Translations under genes and position numbers: made by a program
Source of the DNA: Rhodospirillum centenum SW
GTDB lineage: Bacteria; Pseudomonadota; Alphaproteobacteria; Azospirillales; Azospirillaceae
Assembly (NCBI RefSeq): GCF_000016185.1
Contig: NC_011420.2
Coordinates: 1,074,501-1,138,500, forward strand
Reading direction: 5' to 3'
DNA length: 64,000 nt
In this document: positions 26,827 to 35,260 of the stretch, piece after piece
Position numbering within the stretch: position 1 is the stretch's first letter
Layout of the letters: each line of letters begins with the position of its first letter
The notes under the pieces: model-generated
The model's input: only the letters and a program-made list of their open reading frames with translations
Databases searched by the model: none
Told to the model about the DNA's origin: nothing

Positions 26827-27617
26827 AGATCATGATGGGGATGAACGAAGCGATAGCGATCCTGAGCCATACGCCCCTGATCGAAACGGTTGATACCGTT
26901 CCGAAGGGACATTTGCGCATCGCCACGGCCTTCCGCTATCCGGATGGATCGACGGTCGATCTGTTCGTCGTCAACCGCCGCGACCTGCTCTCCGAGATTG
27001 GTCCGCTGACCTTGACCGATTTCGGCAACACCTTTCTGTGGCTGGATCAACTCGACATCCGCCCGTTGAAATCGGTGCGGCGTAAGCGGTTGACCGAAGA
27101 CGTGCTGAACACCTACGGCGTCACCCACGACAAGGGCGCCTTGTCCTGCATGGTGAACGCCGACGATCTGCTTGCCGGCATCATCCGCTTGGGACAGGCG
27201 TGTATCCGCGTCGCCGATCTGACCTTCACCCAGCGCATCGCCGCACAGGGCAGCTTCACGGAAGAGGTGGAAAGCCTGATCGACGACACCGGCCTGGACT
27301 ATGAACCGAACGCCAAGCTGCCGGGGCGAGGCAACGTGATCGTCCCCGTTGATTTCCTGATTCGCGCGCCGCGCCTTGACATGGCAGTGTTCACCTTGCC
27401 CGCCGAAAGCAGCTACCCCAGCGCCGCGAAAACCAGAGCCAATGAGGTGTTCGCCCGCTGTTACGACCTGCGTGACTGGCAGGGGCAGCGCATCGCAGCA
27501 CTGGATGACCGGCGCGCGCTGTATCGGGAAGACGACATCGGACGTATCCGGGACGTGGCGACGGTTATTCCGATTTCGGAAGCAGGGGCGTTGCGGCAAC
27601 TGCTGTCGGCGGCGTAA
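26823..27617 (+). CDS. DUF1828/DUF1829-like hypothetical protein, second gene of the module
   Basis: 264 residues, soluble. The N-terminal third fits DUF1828: FRYPDGSTVDLFVVNRR, PLTLTDFGNTFLWLDQL and a following RRKRLTEDVLNTYGV helix. The C-terminal half (YEPNAKLPGRGNVIVPVDFLIRA, then SYPSAAKTRANEVFARCYDLRDW) resembles DUF1829. The order small beta strands–PVDF–strand–Lys helix could be a degenerate restriction-endonuclease-like fold, but this is a guess. In other genomes such proteins are found in variable regions and prophages. One counted 60-nt line (26821-26880) is 53% G+C, clearly below neighbours. Possible roles: defence, toxin-antitoxin, or plasmid/phage housekeeping. Confidence 0.65.
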   Translation: MKIMMGMNEAIAILSHTPLIETVDTVPKGHLRIATAFRYPDGSTVDLFVVNRRDLLSEIGPLTLTDFGNTFLWLDQLDIRPLKSVRRKRLTEDVLNTYGVTHDKGALSCMVNADDLLAGIIRLGQACIRVADLTFTQRIAAQGSFTEEVESLIDDTGLDYEPNAKLPGRGNVIVPVDFLIRAPRLDMAVFTLPAESSYPSAAKTRANEVFARCYDLRDWQGQRIAALDDRRALYREDDIGRIRDVATVIPISEAGALRQLLSAA

Positions 27618-27675
27618 ACGCTGATGAAAAGCCGTCCCGTGGAAATCCCTCACGATTCCCGTCCCACGGAAACGC

Positions 27676-27697
27676 CCTGGCCCTGGTAAGGGTCAGG
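27676..27697. terminator. Hairpin at the convergent end of the module and the DUF815 gene
   Basis: Nine-bp arms 27676-27684 and 27689-27697 (one G-T pair) with a GGTA loop. It overlaps the last codons of the DUF815 gene and stands 59 bp after the DUF1828-like stop. No U tract on either strand. Confidence 0.35.
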
Positions 27698-28559
27698 CGA
27701 GCCGGTGGCCCAGTCGGCCTGCGAGATCCTGGAAGAACTGCCAGGCCACGCGGCCGGACCGCGCACCGCGCGTCACCGACCATTCAACCGCCTGGGCGCG
27801 CAGGGCCTCCGGCGCAATGTCCAGGCCGTAGGCGGCGGCATAGCCCTCCACCATGGCGAAGAAGGTCTCCTGGTCGCAGTTGTGGAAGCCGAGCCAGAGG
27901 CCGAAACGGTCCGACAGGCTGACCTTTTCCTCCACCGCCTCGGCCGGGTTGATGGCGGTCGAGCGTTCGTTCTCGATCATGTCGCGCGGCATCAGGTGGC
28001 GGCGGTTGGACGTGGCGTAGAACAGGACGTTGGCCGGGCGGCCTTCGATGCCGCCCTCCAGGACCGCCTTCAGCGACTTGTAATGGGCATCCTCCGCCGC
28101 GAAGGAGAGGTCGTCGCAGAACACGAGAAAGCGGCGCGGGGCGGCCCGCAGCAGCGTGAGCAGCCGGGGCAGGGAAGGGATGTCCTCCCGGTGGATCTCC
28201 ACCAGCGCCAGGGCGCCAGGATGCTCCGCCGCCACGGCTCCATGGACGGACTTCACCAGCGAACTCTTGCCCATGCCGCGGGCGCCCCAGAGCAGGGCGT
28301 TGTTCGCCGGCAGTCCTGCGGCGAAGCGGCGCGTGTTGTCCAGCAGGGTGTCCCGCTGCCGCTCCACCCCCTTCAGCAGGCCGATCTCCACCCGGTTGAC
28401 CTGGGTGACCGGCACCAGCCGGCCCCCTTCCGCCTGCCAGACATAAGCGTCGTCCCCCGTGGCATCGGTGGCGGGCGGCGGGGGCGGGGTCAGGCGGTCC
28501 AGGGCGTCCGCGATGCGGGTCAGGACCGGCAGAAGGGCTGAAATCTCGCTCTGGGTCAT
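27693..28559 (-). CDS. DUF815-family AAA-type ATPase
   Basis: 288 residues from the ATG at 28559. Walker A is LLWGARGMGKSSLVKS and Walker B is FLVFCDDLSF, followed by YKSLKAVLEGGIEGRP and VLFYATSNRRHLMPRDM, the family's conserved sensor region. An N-terminal helical region of about 80 residues precedes the ATPase. DUF815 proteins are widespread, with no established role that I know of. It is divergent from yajC with a 189-bp gap, the arrangement I recall as standard in Rhodospirillales, so the gene is ancestral and the neighbouring DUF1828 module is the newcomer. Confidence 0.92.
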   Translation of the reverse strand: MTQSEISALLPVLTRIADALDRLTPPPPPATDATGDDAYVWQAEGGRLVPVTQVNRVEIGLLKGVERQRDTLLDNTRRFAAGLPANNALLWGARGMGKSSLVKSVHGAVAAEHPGALALVEIHREDIPSLPRLLTLLRAAPRRFLVFCDDLSFAAEDAHYKSLKAVLEGGIEGRPANVLFYATSNRRHLMPRDMIENERSTAINPAEAVEEKVSLSDRFGLWLGFHNCDQETFFAMVEGYAAAYGLDIAPEALRAQAVEWSVTRGARSGRVAWQFFQDLAGRLGHRLA

Positions 28560-28748
28560 TTGCGGGGACCGTCGTCCGTCACCATTTGAGGCCACGACCC
28601 GACCGTAACCACAGGCCGGTGCGGCCGCAAGCGGGGTGCCTTCCCCCGCGGTCTGCGCCGATCGGACCGGGCCGGTTTCCATTGCAAGCGCGGCCGGGGC
28701 GGGTATAGTCGCGCCGTCCGCGCGAATGACATCCCCAAGGAGAGTTCC

Positions 28749-29126
28749 ATGTTCATTTCCACGGCCTTCGCCCAGGGTGCGGGCGCACCCGCGGAGCCGA
28801 ATGCACTGGTGTCGCTGCTGCCGCTGATCCTGATCTTCGTCGTCTTCTACTTCCTGCTGATCCGTCCGCAGCAGAAGAAGATGAAGGAGCACAAGGCCAT
28901 GCTGGAGGCGCTGCGCCGGGGCGACCGGGTCGTCACGGGTGGCGGCATCGTCGGCACCGTCGTGAAGGTCGGGCCGGACGACGAACTCACCGTCGAGATC
29001 GCCGAGGGCGTGCGCGTGCGCGTGATCCGCGGGACCGTCTCCGCCGTGCTGGCGAAGACCGAGCCGGCGAAGGCGAAGGCCGATTCCAAGGCAGACGACG
29101 CGGCCGACGCCGCGGCCAAGAAGTAA
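28749..29126 (+). CDS. yajC: Preprotein translocase subunit YajC
   Basis: 125 residues: short periplasmic N-terminus, one helix (VSLLPLILIFVVFYFLLIRP), then QQKKMKEHKAMLEALRRGDRVVTGGGIVGTV, the YajC signature, and an Ala/Asp/Lys-rich tail. It joins SecD and SecF in the auxiliary Sec complex. AAGGAG precedes the ATG. secD follows after 45 bp. Confidence 0.95.
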   Translation: MFISTAFAQGAGAPAEPNALVSLLPLILIFVVFYFLLIRPQQKKMKEHKAMLEALRRGDRVVTGGGIVGTVVKVGPDDELTVEIAEGVRVRVIRGTVSAVLAKTEPAKAKADSKADDAADAAAKK

Positions 29127-29171
29127 TTCCGCTCCTCCGCCTGAGCCGTTTTCCTGGGGTCGGCACGCACC

Positions 29172-30740
29172 ATGATCTATTTTGCCAAGTGGAAGGTCGT
29201 CCTCGTCGTGGGCGTCTGCCTGCTGTCGCTGCTGTACGCGGCGCCGAACGTGCTGGGGCGCGCCAAGGTCGATTCCTGGGCGTCCAGCCTTCCAGGGTGG
29301 CTCCCGACGAAGACCGTCAACCTCGGACTTGACCTCCAGGGCGGGTCCCACCTGCTTCTGGAGGTCAAGGTCGACGTGGTCGTTCAGGAGCGGCTGAACG
29401 CCTTGCAGGACGGGGCGCGCGCTGCGCTGCGTGATGCCAGGATCGGCTATACCGACCTGGGCGTCGTCGGCAACGGCATCGCCTTCACGCTGCGCGACCC
29501 GGCGGACCTGGAGACTGCCCGCTCCGCCGTGCGCAACGTGGAGAGCGATCTTTCCATCCGGACCGATGAGGGCAACCGGATCGTCGCATCCCTGACGGAT
29601 TCCACGGTCCAGGGGTTGCGCCGGGCGGCGGTGGAGCAGTCCATCGAGATCGTCCGTCGCCGTATCGACGAGACCGGCACGCGCGAGCCGACCATCCAGC
29701 GGCAGGGCGAGGACCGCATCCTTGTCCAGCTTCCGGGTGTGGACGACCCCGAGCGTGTCAAGCGCCTGCTGGGCCAGACGGCGAAGCTCACCTTCCGGCT
29801 GGTGGATGACGACATTTCTCCGGCCGATGCCCAGGCCGGCCGCATCCCGCCCGGTTCCGAACTGCTGCCCAGCCGCGACGGCGGTGTCGAGGTCGTGCGC
29901 AAGCGCGTCATGGTGGACGGTTCGACCCTGGTCGACTCGCAGCCCAGCTTCCAGGATGGCCAGCCCGTCGTCAGCTTCCGTTTCGACAGCCTGGGGGCCC
30001 GCCGTTTCGGCGAGGCGACCAGCGCCAATGTGGAGAAGCGGTTCGCCATCGTTCTGGACAACCAGGTTATCTCCGCCCCCCGCATCCAGGAGCCGATCCT
30101 GGGTGGCAGCGGCATCATCCGTGGCAGCTTCACCGTGGAGACGGCCAACGACCTGTCCCTGCTGCTGCGCGCCGGTGCCCTCCCGGCACCGCTGACGGTG
30201 CTGGAGGAGCGGACGGTCGGTCCGGGCCTGGGCGCCGATTCCATCGAAGCCGGGCGGATCGCCAGCATCGCCGGTCTGGTGATGGTCGTCGCCTTCATGG
30301 CGCTCTGCTACGGCCTGTTCGGCCTGTTCGCCAATCTGGCGCTGGTCTTCAACATCGCCCTGATCTTCGCGGCGCTGTCCATCCTTCAGGCGACGCTGAC
30401 TCTCCCCGGAATCGCCGGCATCGTGCTGACCATCGGCATGGCGGTGGACGCCAACGTGCTGATCTTCGAGCGCATCCGTGAGGAGCTGCGGTTCGGGCGC
30501 ACGCCCATCGCCGCCATCGACGCGGGCTACAACCGCGCCCTGACGACCATCATCGACAGCAATCTGACGACGCTCATCGCAGCACTGTTGTTGTTCATGT
30601 TCGGATCGGGGCCGGTGAAGGGATTCGCCGTGACACTGTCCATCGGCATTCTCGCCTCCATGTTCACGGCGATCATGGTGACGCGCCTGATGGTGGTGGT
30701 GTGGCTGCGGCGGACCCGGCCGAAGACCGTCCCCATCTGA
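29172..30740 (+). CDS. secD: Protein translocase subunit SecD
   Basis: 522 residues. N-terminal helix, P1 domain (NLGLDLQGGSHLLLEV, EQSIEIVRRRIDETGTREP, IIRGSFTVETANDLSLLLRAG), then five C-terminal helices with GMAVDANVLIFERIREEL and SNLTTLIAALLLFMFGSGPVKGFAVTLSIG. Length is that of a stand-alone SecD. It would act with SecF to drive late translocation, but no secF follows: a hairpin and then an Mth938-like gene come next. SecF function must come from the SecDF fusion at 1.6-4.1 kb or from elsewhere in the genome. Clearly a paralogue of the SecD half of that fusion. Confidence 0.95.
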   Translation: MIYFAKWKVVLVVGVCLLSLLYAAPNVLGRAKVDSWASSLPGWLPTKTVNLGLDLQGGSHLLLEVKVDVVVQERLNALQDGARAALRDARIGYTDLGVVGNGIAFTLRDPADLETARSAVRNVESDLSIRTDEGNRIVASLTDSTVQGLRRAAVEQSIEIVRRRIDETGTREPTIQRQGEDRILVQLPGVDDPERVKRLLGQTAKLTFRLVDDDISPADAQAGRIPPGSELLPSRDGGVEVVRKRVMVDGSTLVDSQPSFQDGQPVVSFRFDSLGARRFGEATSANVEKRFAIVLDNQVISAPRIQEPILGGSGIIRGSFTVETANDLSLLLRAGALPAPLTVLEERTVGPGLGADSIEAGRIASIAGLVMVVAFMALCYGLFGLFANLALVFNIALIFAALSILQATLTLPGIAGIVLTIGMAVDANVLIFERIREELRFGRTPIAAIDAGYNRALTTIIDSNLTTLIAALLLFMFGSGPVKGFAVTLSIGILASMFTAIMVTRLMVVVWLRRTRPKTVPI

Positions 30741-30754
30741 CCGCTCCCGGCGGA

Positions 30755-30781
30755 GGGGGACCCGGCTGGTCGGGTTCCCCC
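30755..30781 (+). terminator. Hairpin after secD
   Basis: GGGGGACCCG and CGGGTTCCCCC pair (30755-30764 with 30771-30781, one bulged T), 14 bp after the secD stop and just ahead of the next gene's ribosome site. It has no U tract and may act as attenuator or terminator. Confidence 0.45.
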
Positions 30782-30819
30782 GTCCCTGGGAGGAAATGCG
30801 TCCCGGGGAGGAGATGCGC

Positions 30820-31194
30820 ATGGACATCACGCCGCTGATCCCTGCCGACCGGCAGGTGATCGACACGTACGGGCCGGGCCGCTTCCGGATCAGCAACACG
30901 CTCTATGAGACGGCGGTCATCGTCTTTCCGGACCGGACCGTCCTCTGGGATATCGGCACCTTCGAGGGACTGGACGCGGCGAGCGTCCAGGCCGTGCGCA
31001 CGGCGGAGCCGCCGGTCGAACTGCTGCTGCTGGGCTGCGGGCCGCGGATGCGGTTGCTGCCCTCCGCCGTGAAGCAGGATCTGCGCCGGGCCGGCATCGT
31101 CGTGGAGGCGATGGACACCCCGGCCGCCTGCCGGACCTACAACGTCCTGCTGGCCGAAGGCCGCCGCGTCGCGGCCGCGCTGCTGCCGATCTGA
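30820..31194 (+). CDS. Mth938-like domain protein
   Basis: 124 residues. The pattern TYGPGRFRISNTLYETAVIVFPDRTVLWDI and LLLGCGPRMRLLPSAVKQDLRRAGIVVEAMDTPAACRTYNVLLAEGRRVAAALLP is that of the Mth938/NDUFAF3-related family, whose mitochondrial member helps assemble complex I. The gene normally follows secF in alphaproteobacteria. Three in-frame ATGs occur; the third (30820) has GGGGAGGAG at good spacing. The 3' end overlaps the convergent hpnE gene by 58 bp. Confidence 0.88.
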   Translation: MDITPLIPADRQVIDTYGPGRFRISNTLYETAVIVFPDRTVLWDIGTFEGLDAASVQAVRTAEPPVELLLLGCGPRMRLLPSAVKQDLRRAGIVVEAMDTPAACRTYNVLLAEGRRVAAALLPI

Positions 31195-32540
31195 TCCCGG
31201 AGCAGGATTGCCGCCGCCCGGTGGCCAGAGAGCACGGCCCCCTCGATGGTGGCCGGCAGGCCGGTATCGGTCCAGTCCCCCGCCAGCAGCAGGTTGTCCA
31301 GAGCCGTGCGCGGCCCTGGCCGGTCGGCCGCGATGCCCGGCGTGGCGGCGAAGGTCGCCCGCTTCTCCTTCACGATCCGATGGGCCGGCGGACAGGCGTC
31401 CGGCAGGCACAGGGCGCGGGCCACGTCGGACCAGAGCCGGACGGCAAGGGTGTCGCTGTCCTCCCCGATCAGGCGGTCGGCGGCGCTGACCGTGACCGAG
31501 AGGACGTCGCCACGCTGGAACAGCCACTCCGCCGTGCCGCCGATGAGCCCGAGCAGCGGCAATCCGCCGGGCAGGGCGACCGGCGCGGGCAACCGGAAGT
31601 GGGCGTTGAGGATGGCGCGATGTTCCGCGGGGACGCGCAGGCCGGGCAGCAGGTCCGCCGCCTGCCAGGCGGGAACCGCCAGCACGACCCGGTCTTCCGG
31701 CGCCAGGGCGACCGTCTGCCCGCCCTCGAACCGCAGGGCCGCCACGGCGCCGTTCCCGACCTCCAGGGTGCGCAGCCGGGCATGGAAACGCAGCTCCGCC
31801 CCCGTTCCGGCCAGGAAGGCGAGGGCGGGATCGACCAGCGCCTCCGACAGGCCCTCGCAGGCGATGTGCGGCCGGCACGCCGCTTCGCCCTTCAGCAGCG
31901 TCTGCGACAGCACGCTCCAGAGCAGCCGGGCCGAGGCGGCCTCCGGTTCGGTGTTGAGGATGGAGACGGCCAAGGGGCGCCAGAGCCGCCGGCCCAGGGT
32001 CGTATCGAGCGGCAGCATCGCCGCCACGGTGGCATCGGCGCCGGCCAGGGACAGACGCAGGGGCGCCAGATGCGGCAGGGCCGCGGCCCCGGCGACGCGG
32101 CGCGCCGGGTCCAGCAGCCAGAGCGGCAGCGGTCCCGCGCCGGGGCGCACGGTCCAGGTGCTGCCGTCGGCCAGATCGTGGAACGGGATCGCGGCCGGGG
32201 CGACGGGGCGGAGCCCGTCCCGCCCGCCGGTCCGGTCGAGATAGCGGAAGGTCTCCGGATTGGCGCCCAGGATCAGGTGGTTGCCGTTGTCGATCCGGCA
32301 GCCCAGACGGGCATCCCCGTAGCTGCGGCAGCGCCCGCCGGCCTGCGTCGCCGCTTCGTAGAGGGTGACCGGCCTGCCGGTCGCTGCGAGGGTCGTCGCA
32401 CAGGCAAGCCCGGCCAGCCCGGCGCCGACGACATGGATGCGGGCATCGGCGCCGGCACCATGCCGGGCAGGGGATCGGGGGAAGGAAGACACGCGCGGGC
32501 CGTTCGTGCTCTCAGGTCCGGGGCGGATGCCCGATGGCAC
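31137..32540 (-). CDS. hpnE: Hydroxysqualene dehydroxylase HpnE
   Basis: 467 residues of the amine-oxidase/phytoene-desaturase FAD family: N-terminal IHVVGAGLAGLACATTLAATGRPVTLYEA is the dinucleotide-binding fold, GGRCRSY and DNGNHLILGAN follow, and the C-terminal FAD motif is LLLAGDWTDTGLPATIEGAVLSG. HpnE reduces hydroxysqualene to squalene in hopanoid synthesis, after HpnD and HpnC, which are encoded immediately upstream. The start is uncertain: ATG at 32540 overlaps hpnCD by 29 nt; GTG at 32492 is an alternative. The last 19 codons lie antisense to the Mth938-like gene. Confidence 0.92.
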   Translation of the reverse strand: MPSGIRPGPESTNGPRVSSFPRSPARHGAGADARIHVVGAGLAGLACATTLAATGRPVTLYEAATQAGGRCRSYGDARLGCRIDNGNHLILGANPETFRYLDRTGGRDGLRPVAPAAIPFHDLADGSTWTVRPGAGPLPLWLLDPARRVAGAAALPHLAPLRLSLAGADATVAAMLPLDTTLGRRLWRPLAVSILNTEPEAASARLLWSVLSQTLLKGEAACRPHIACEGLSEALVDPALAFLAGTGAELRFHARLRTLEVGNGAVAALRFEGGQTVALAPEDRVVLAVPAWQAADLLPGLRVPAEHRAILNAHFRLPAPVALPGGLPLLGLIGGTAEWLFQRGDVLSVTVSAADRLIGEDSDTLAVRLWSDVARALCLPDACPPAHRIVKEKRATFAATPGIAADRPGPRTALDNLLLAGDWTDTGLPATIEGAVLSGHRAAAILLRDQIGSSAAATRRPSASRTL

Positions 32541-34248
32541 AGCGCAGTGCCGTCATGACCTTTTCCCGCCTGGTCAGGACGGGGCGGTCGGCCAGCTCGG
32601 ACCAGCCGCGTGCCGTCATGCGGTCGAGCAGGCGGCGATAGAGCAGCATCATCGCCACCGCGGGCCAGAGCATCCGGCAGTCCTGGCGGGGCAGCGCCTC
32701 CTGTGCCTCCACGAAGCGGGCATCCGCCCGGGCCGCCACACTCTCGCAGACGCGGGCGACGGCGGGATCGGCCAGCACCGCGGCGGGCTCCACCTCCGTG
32801 CCGTCGCTCAGCAGACCGGCCTGGGCCAGCGCCTCCCGCGGCAGGTAGAGGCGGCCCAGGGCCGCATCCTCGGTCAGGTCGCGCAGGATGTTGGTGAGTT
32901 GCAGCGCCTCCCCGAGCGCGATGGCGAAGCGGTCATGCCGGTCGTCGGGGGAGCCGAAGACCCGTACCGCCAGCATGCCGACCGCACCTGCGACCCGGCG
33001 ACAGTAGAGGGTCAGATCCTCCTGCGACGGCGCCCGGATCGGGCCTTCGAGATCCATCGCCATGCCGTCCACGATGGCGTCGAACTCGGCCCGGGGCAGC
33101 GCGTAGTGCCGGACCGCCTCGGCCAGATCGCGCAGCAGCGGATCGGCGATGCCGCCCTCATCGCCATACACCGCGTCCAGCCGGCGGCGCCAGTCGGACA
33201 GGGCGGCCCGCTTGGCTTCCAGCGGCCCCGGCTCGTCCGCGATGTCGTCAACCTGCCGGCAGAAGGCGTAGACGGCGAACATGGCGCGGCGCTTGGCGGC
33301 CGGCAGGAAACGCAGGGGCCAGTAGAAGGTGCTGGTGCGAGAACCCGCCGCGCCGCCAGTCCGCCGGCGTGCCTTCGGCCGGGCAGCGATGCCGTCGCCG
33401 ACCCCGCGCAGGACGGCGCCCAGCTTGACCATGCCCTTCAGCTCGATCCGTTCGGCCAGGGGATCGCGGCGGCGCAGCTCGCGCGCCAGGGACCGGGCCA
33501 GCCGGATGATGACGGCGGTCTCCAGCCGCAGGCCGCGGTCGGCGATCTGGCGGGGCAGGGTGTCCGCCCGCAGCAGCAGGGCGTCCACCTCGTCCAGGCA
33601 GCGGTCGATGACCGCGCGGACGGCCGGGGTCGCCGCCGTCTCCACCAGTTGCTCCGGGTCGCCGCCGGCCTCACGGAACCACGTCGTGGGCAGGTAGCAC
33701 CGTCCCAGATCGACCCAGTCGGTCCGGCAGTCCTGGAGGTGGTTGATGATCTGGAGCGCGCTGCACAGCGCATCCGCGGCCGGTGCGGCCGCCATCGGTT
33801 CTCCGTGCAGTTCCAGCAGATACCGGCCGACGGGATTGGCGGAATAGCGGCAGTAGAGCAGCAGGTCCGCCCACTGCTTGCAGCGGCCGCAATGGGCATC
33901 GCGCCGGAAGGCCTGGAGCATCTGCCGGGCGTGCAGGCCGGAGACGCCGGTGGCGGCCAGACTGGCCTTGAGCTGAAGGGCCGGGGCCAGCCAGGTCTGG
34001 GCGCCGATGCCGCTGACCAGCGCGCGCTCCAGCGCGTCGAGCTGGGCGATCTTCATCTCGGGATCGAGGTTCGGATCGTCGGCGATGTCGTCCGCCAAGC
34101 GGACGAAGGCATAGAACGCCATGACGTGCGGCCGCAGGTGCTTGGGCACCAGCCGCGAGGCGACCGGGAAATTCTCTTCCCCCGCGCTCTTCCGGGGAGC
34201 GGGCTCCGACTGTTCCGGAACCAGGGGGGCGGTACGGAAATCGGCCAT
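32512..34248 (-). CDS. hpnCD: HpnC-HpnD fusion: hydroxysqualene synthase plus presqualene diphosphate synthase
   Basis: 578 residues in one uninterrupted frame. Residues ~20-280 are HpnC: ENFPVASRLVPKHLRPHVMAFYAF, first aspartate motif DDIAD at 53-57, second motif DCRTD at 173-177. A basic linker (ARPKARRRTGGAAGSR, about 285-305) leads to HpnD: STFYWPLRFLP, DDIAD at 334-338, LRDLTEDAALGRLYLP from about 455. Both halves keep their prenyl-diphosphate Mg-binding Asp sets. HpnD couples two farnesyl diphosphates to presqualene diphosphate, and HpnC turns that into hydroxysqualene, which HpnE reduces. The genes are normally separate, so the fusion would channel intermediates. ATG at 34248 is preferred (GAGGG upstream); a TTG five codons earlier is possible. 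Confidence 0.93.
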   Translation of the reverse strand: MADFRTAPLVPEQSEPAPRKSAGEENFPVASRLVPKHLRPHVMAFYAFVRLADDIADDPNLDPEMKIAQLDALERALVSGIGAQTWLAPALQLKASLAATGVSGLHARQMLQAFRRDAHCGRCKQWADLLLYCRYSANPVGRYLLELHGEPMAAAPAADALCSALQIINHLQDCRTDWVDLGRCYLPTTWFREAGGDPEQLVETAATPAVRAVIDRCLDEVDALLLRADTLPRQIADRGLRLETAVIIRLARSLARELRRRDPLAERIELKGMVKLGAVLRGVGDGIAARPKARRRTGGAAGSRTSTFYWPLRFLPAAKRRAMFAVYAFCRQVDDIADEPGPLEAKRAALSDWRRRLDAVYGDEGGIADPLLRDLAEAVRHYALPRAEFDAIVDGMAMDLEGPIRAPSQEDLTLYCRRVAGAVGMLAVRVFGSPDDRHDRFAIALGEALQLTNILRDLTEDAALGRLYLPREALAQAGLLSDGTEVEPAAVLADPAVARVCESVAARADARFVEAQEALPRQDCRMLWPAVAMMLLYRRLLDRMTARGWSELADRPVLTRREKVMTALRCAIGHPPRT

Positions 34249-34423
34249 CACGGCCCTCGGCAACGGGCTTGGTCGCCTACTCTGCCAGAACCCGGCGGCG
34301 CAATGAAGACGGGATAGCGCCTAGGACGCTCGGCCGACATTCTGCCCCAGGGTAAGCCGGATGACCGGCTCCTGCCGGCGCCCCGGGGAACCGTCTCCCC
34401 AGGGCGCGCACGGCCGGGTCAGG

Positions 34424-34443
34424 GATGCCCCATCGGGGGCATC
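34424..34443 (-). terminator. Hairpin after the SOD gene
   Basis: Perfect 8-bp arms (34424-34431 and 34436-34443), 4-nt loop, 14 bp beyond the sod stop on the minus strand. No U tract; may stop transcription before hpnCD. Confidence 0.45.
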
Positions 34444-34456
34444 AGGGGCGGGGGCG

Positions 34457-35083
34457 TCAGAGGACGCCGCCGTTCCGGATGGCGGACAGGCGCTCGTTGA
34501 CGGCGGTCCAGTTCACCGTGTTCCACCACGCGGCCAGATAGTCGGCGCGGCGGTTCTGGTACTTCAGGTAATAGGCGTGCTCCCACACGTCGTTGCCCAT
34601 CAGCACCGGCTTGCCGTCCATCAGCGGCGTGTCCTGGTTCGGACGCGCGACGATCTCCAGCTTGCCGGCGGGATCGACGGTGACGAAGACCCAGCCCGAG
34701 CCGAACTGCTTGGTGCCGGCCTCGTTGAACTTCTTCTTGAAGTCCTCGAAGGCGCCGAAGTCGCGGGCGATGGCTTCCCCGACCGCGCCGGTCGGCTCAC
34801 CGCCGCCGTTCGGCCCCATGATGGTCCAGAACATGCTGTGGTTGGCGTGGCCGCCGCCATTGTTGCGCACGGCGGTGCGGATGCCCTCCGGCAGTTCGCC
34901 CAGCCGCTTCAGCAGGTCGGTCAGCGACAGGCCATGCAGCTGGCTGTGCTCGGCCAGGGCGTTGTTCAGGTTCGTGACGTAGGCCTGATGATGCTTGCCA
35001 TGGTGCAGGCCCATGGTCTGCGCATCGATGTGCGGCTCCAGCGCCGTCACGTCATAGGTAAGGTCCGGGAGGGTGAAGGCCAT
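34457..35083 (-). CDS. sod: Superoxide dismutase (Fe/Mn family)
   Basis: 208 residues. Metal ligands in family positions: MGLHHGKHHQAYV (first His), NNGGGHANHSMFW (second His), and DVWEHAYYLKYQNRRADYL (Asp and third His). GGGHANHSMFW is the form seen in Mn or cambialistic enzymes rather than the Fe-type AAQVWNHTFYW. No signal peptide, so it is cytoplasmic. Metal choice cannot be fixed from sequence. Single gene, transcribed away from the squalene-synthase-like gene. Confidence 0.95.
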   Translation of the reverse strand: MAFTLPDLTYDVTALEPHIDAQTMGLHHGKHHQAYVTNLNNALAEHSQLHGLSLTDLLKRLGELPEGIRTAVRNNGGGHANHSMFWTIMGPNGGGEPTGAVGEAIARDFGAFEDFKKKFNEAGTKQFGSGWVFVTVDPAGKLEIVARPNQDTPLMDGKPVLMGNDVWEHAYYLKYQNRRADYLAAWWNTVNWTAVNERLSAIRNGGVL

Positions 35084-35260
35084 GTTTCGGCTCCTGTGGT
35101 TGTCTCGTTAACTCCCAGGCGCAAGGCGCCGCGCGAGAGATACGTCCGGTGCCGGAGGGGGTCAAGGCAGGCAGGTCCGCTTTTCCAGCCGCCGGGACTT
35201 CCGGCCGGCTCCCGCTTTGCCATATAAGCGCGACGCCCCTTCGCAACCACCCGGCCCCTC

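Noticed and set aside
28560-30899. N-terminal extension of the DUF815 frame across yajC and secD
   Set aside because: Family homology starts at the ATG at 28559; the rest is antisense to secD.
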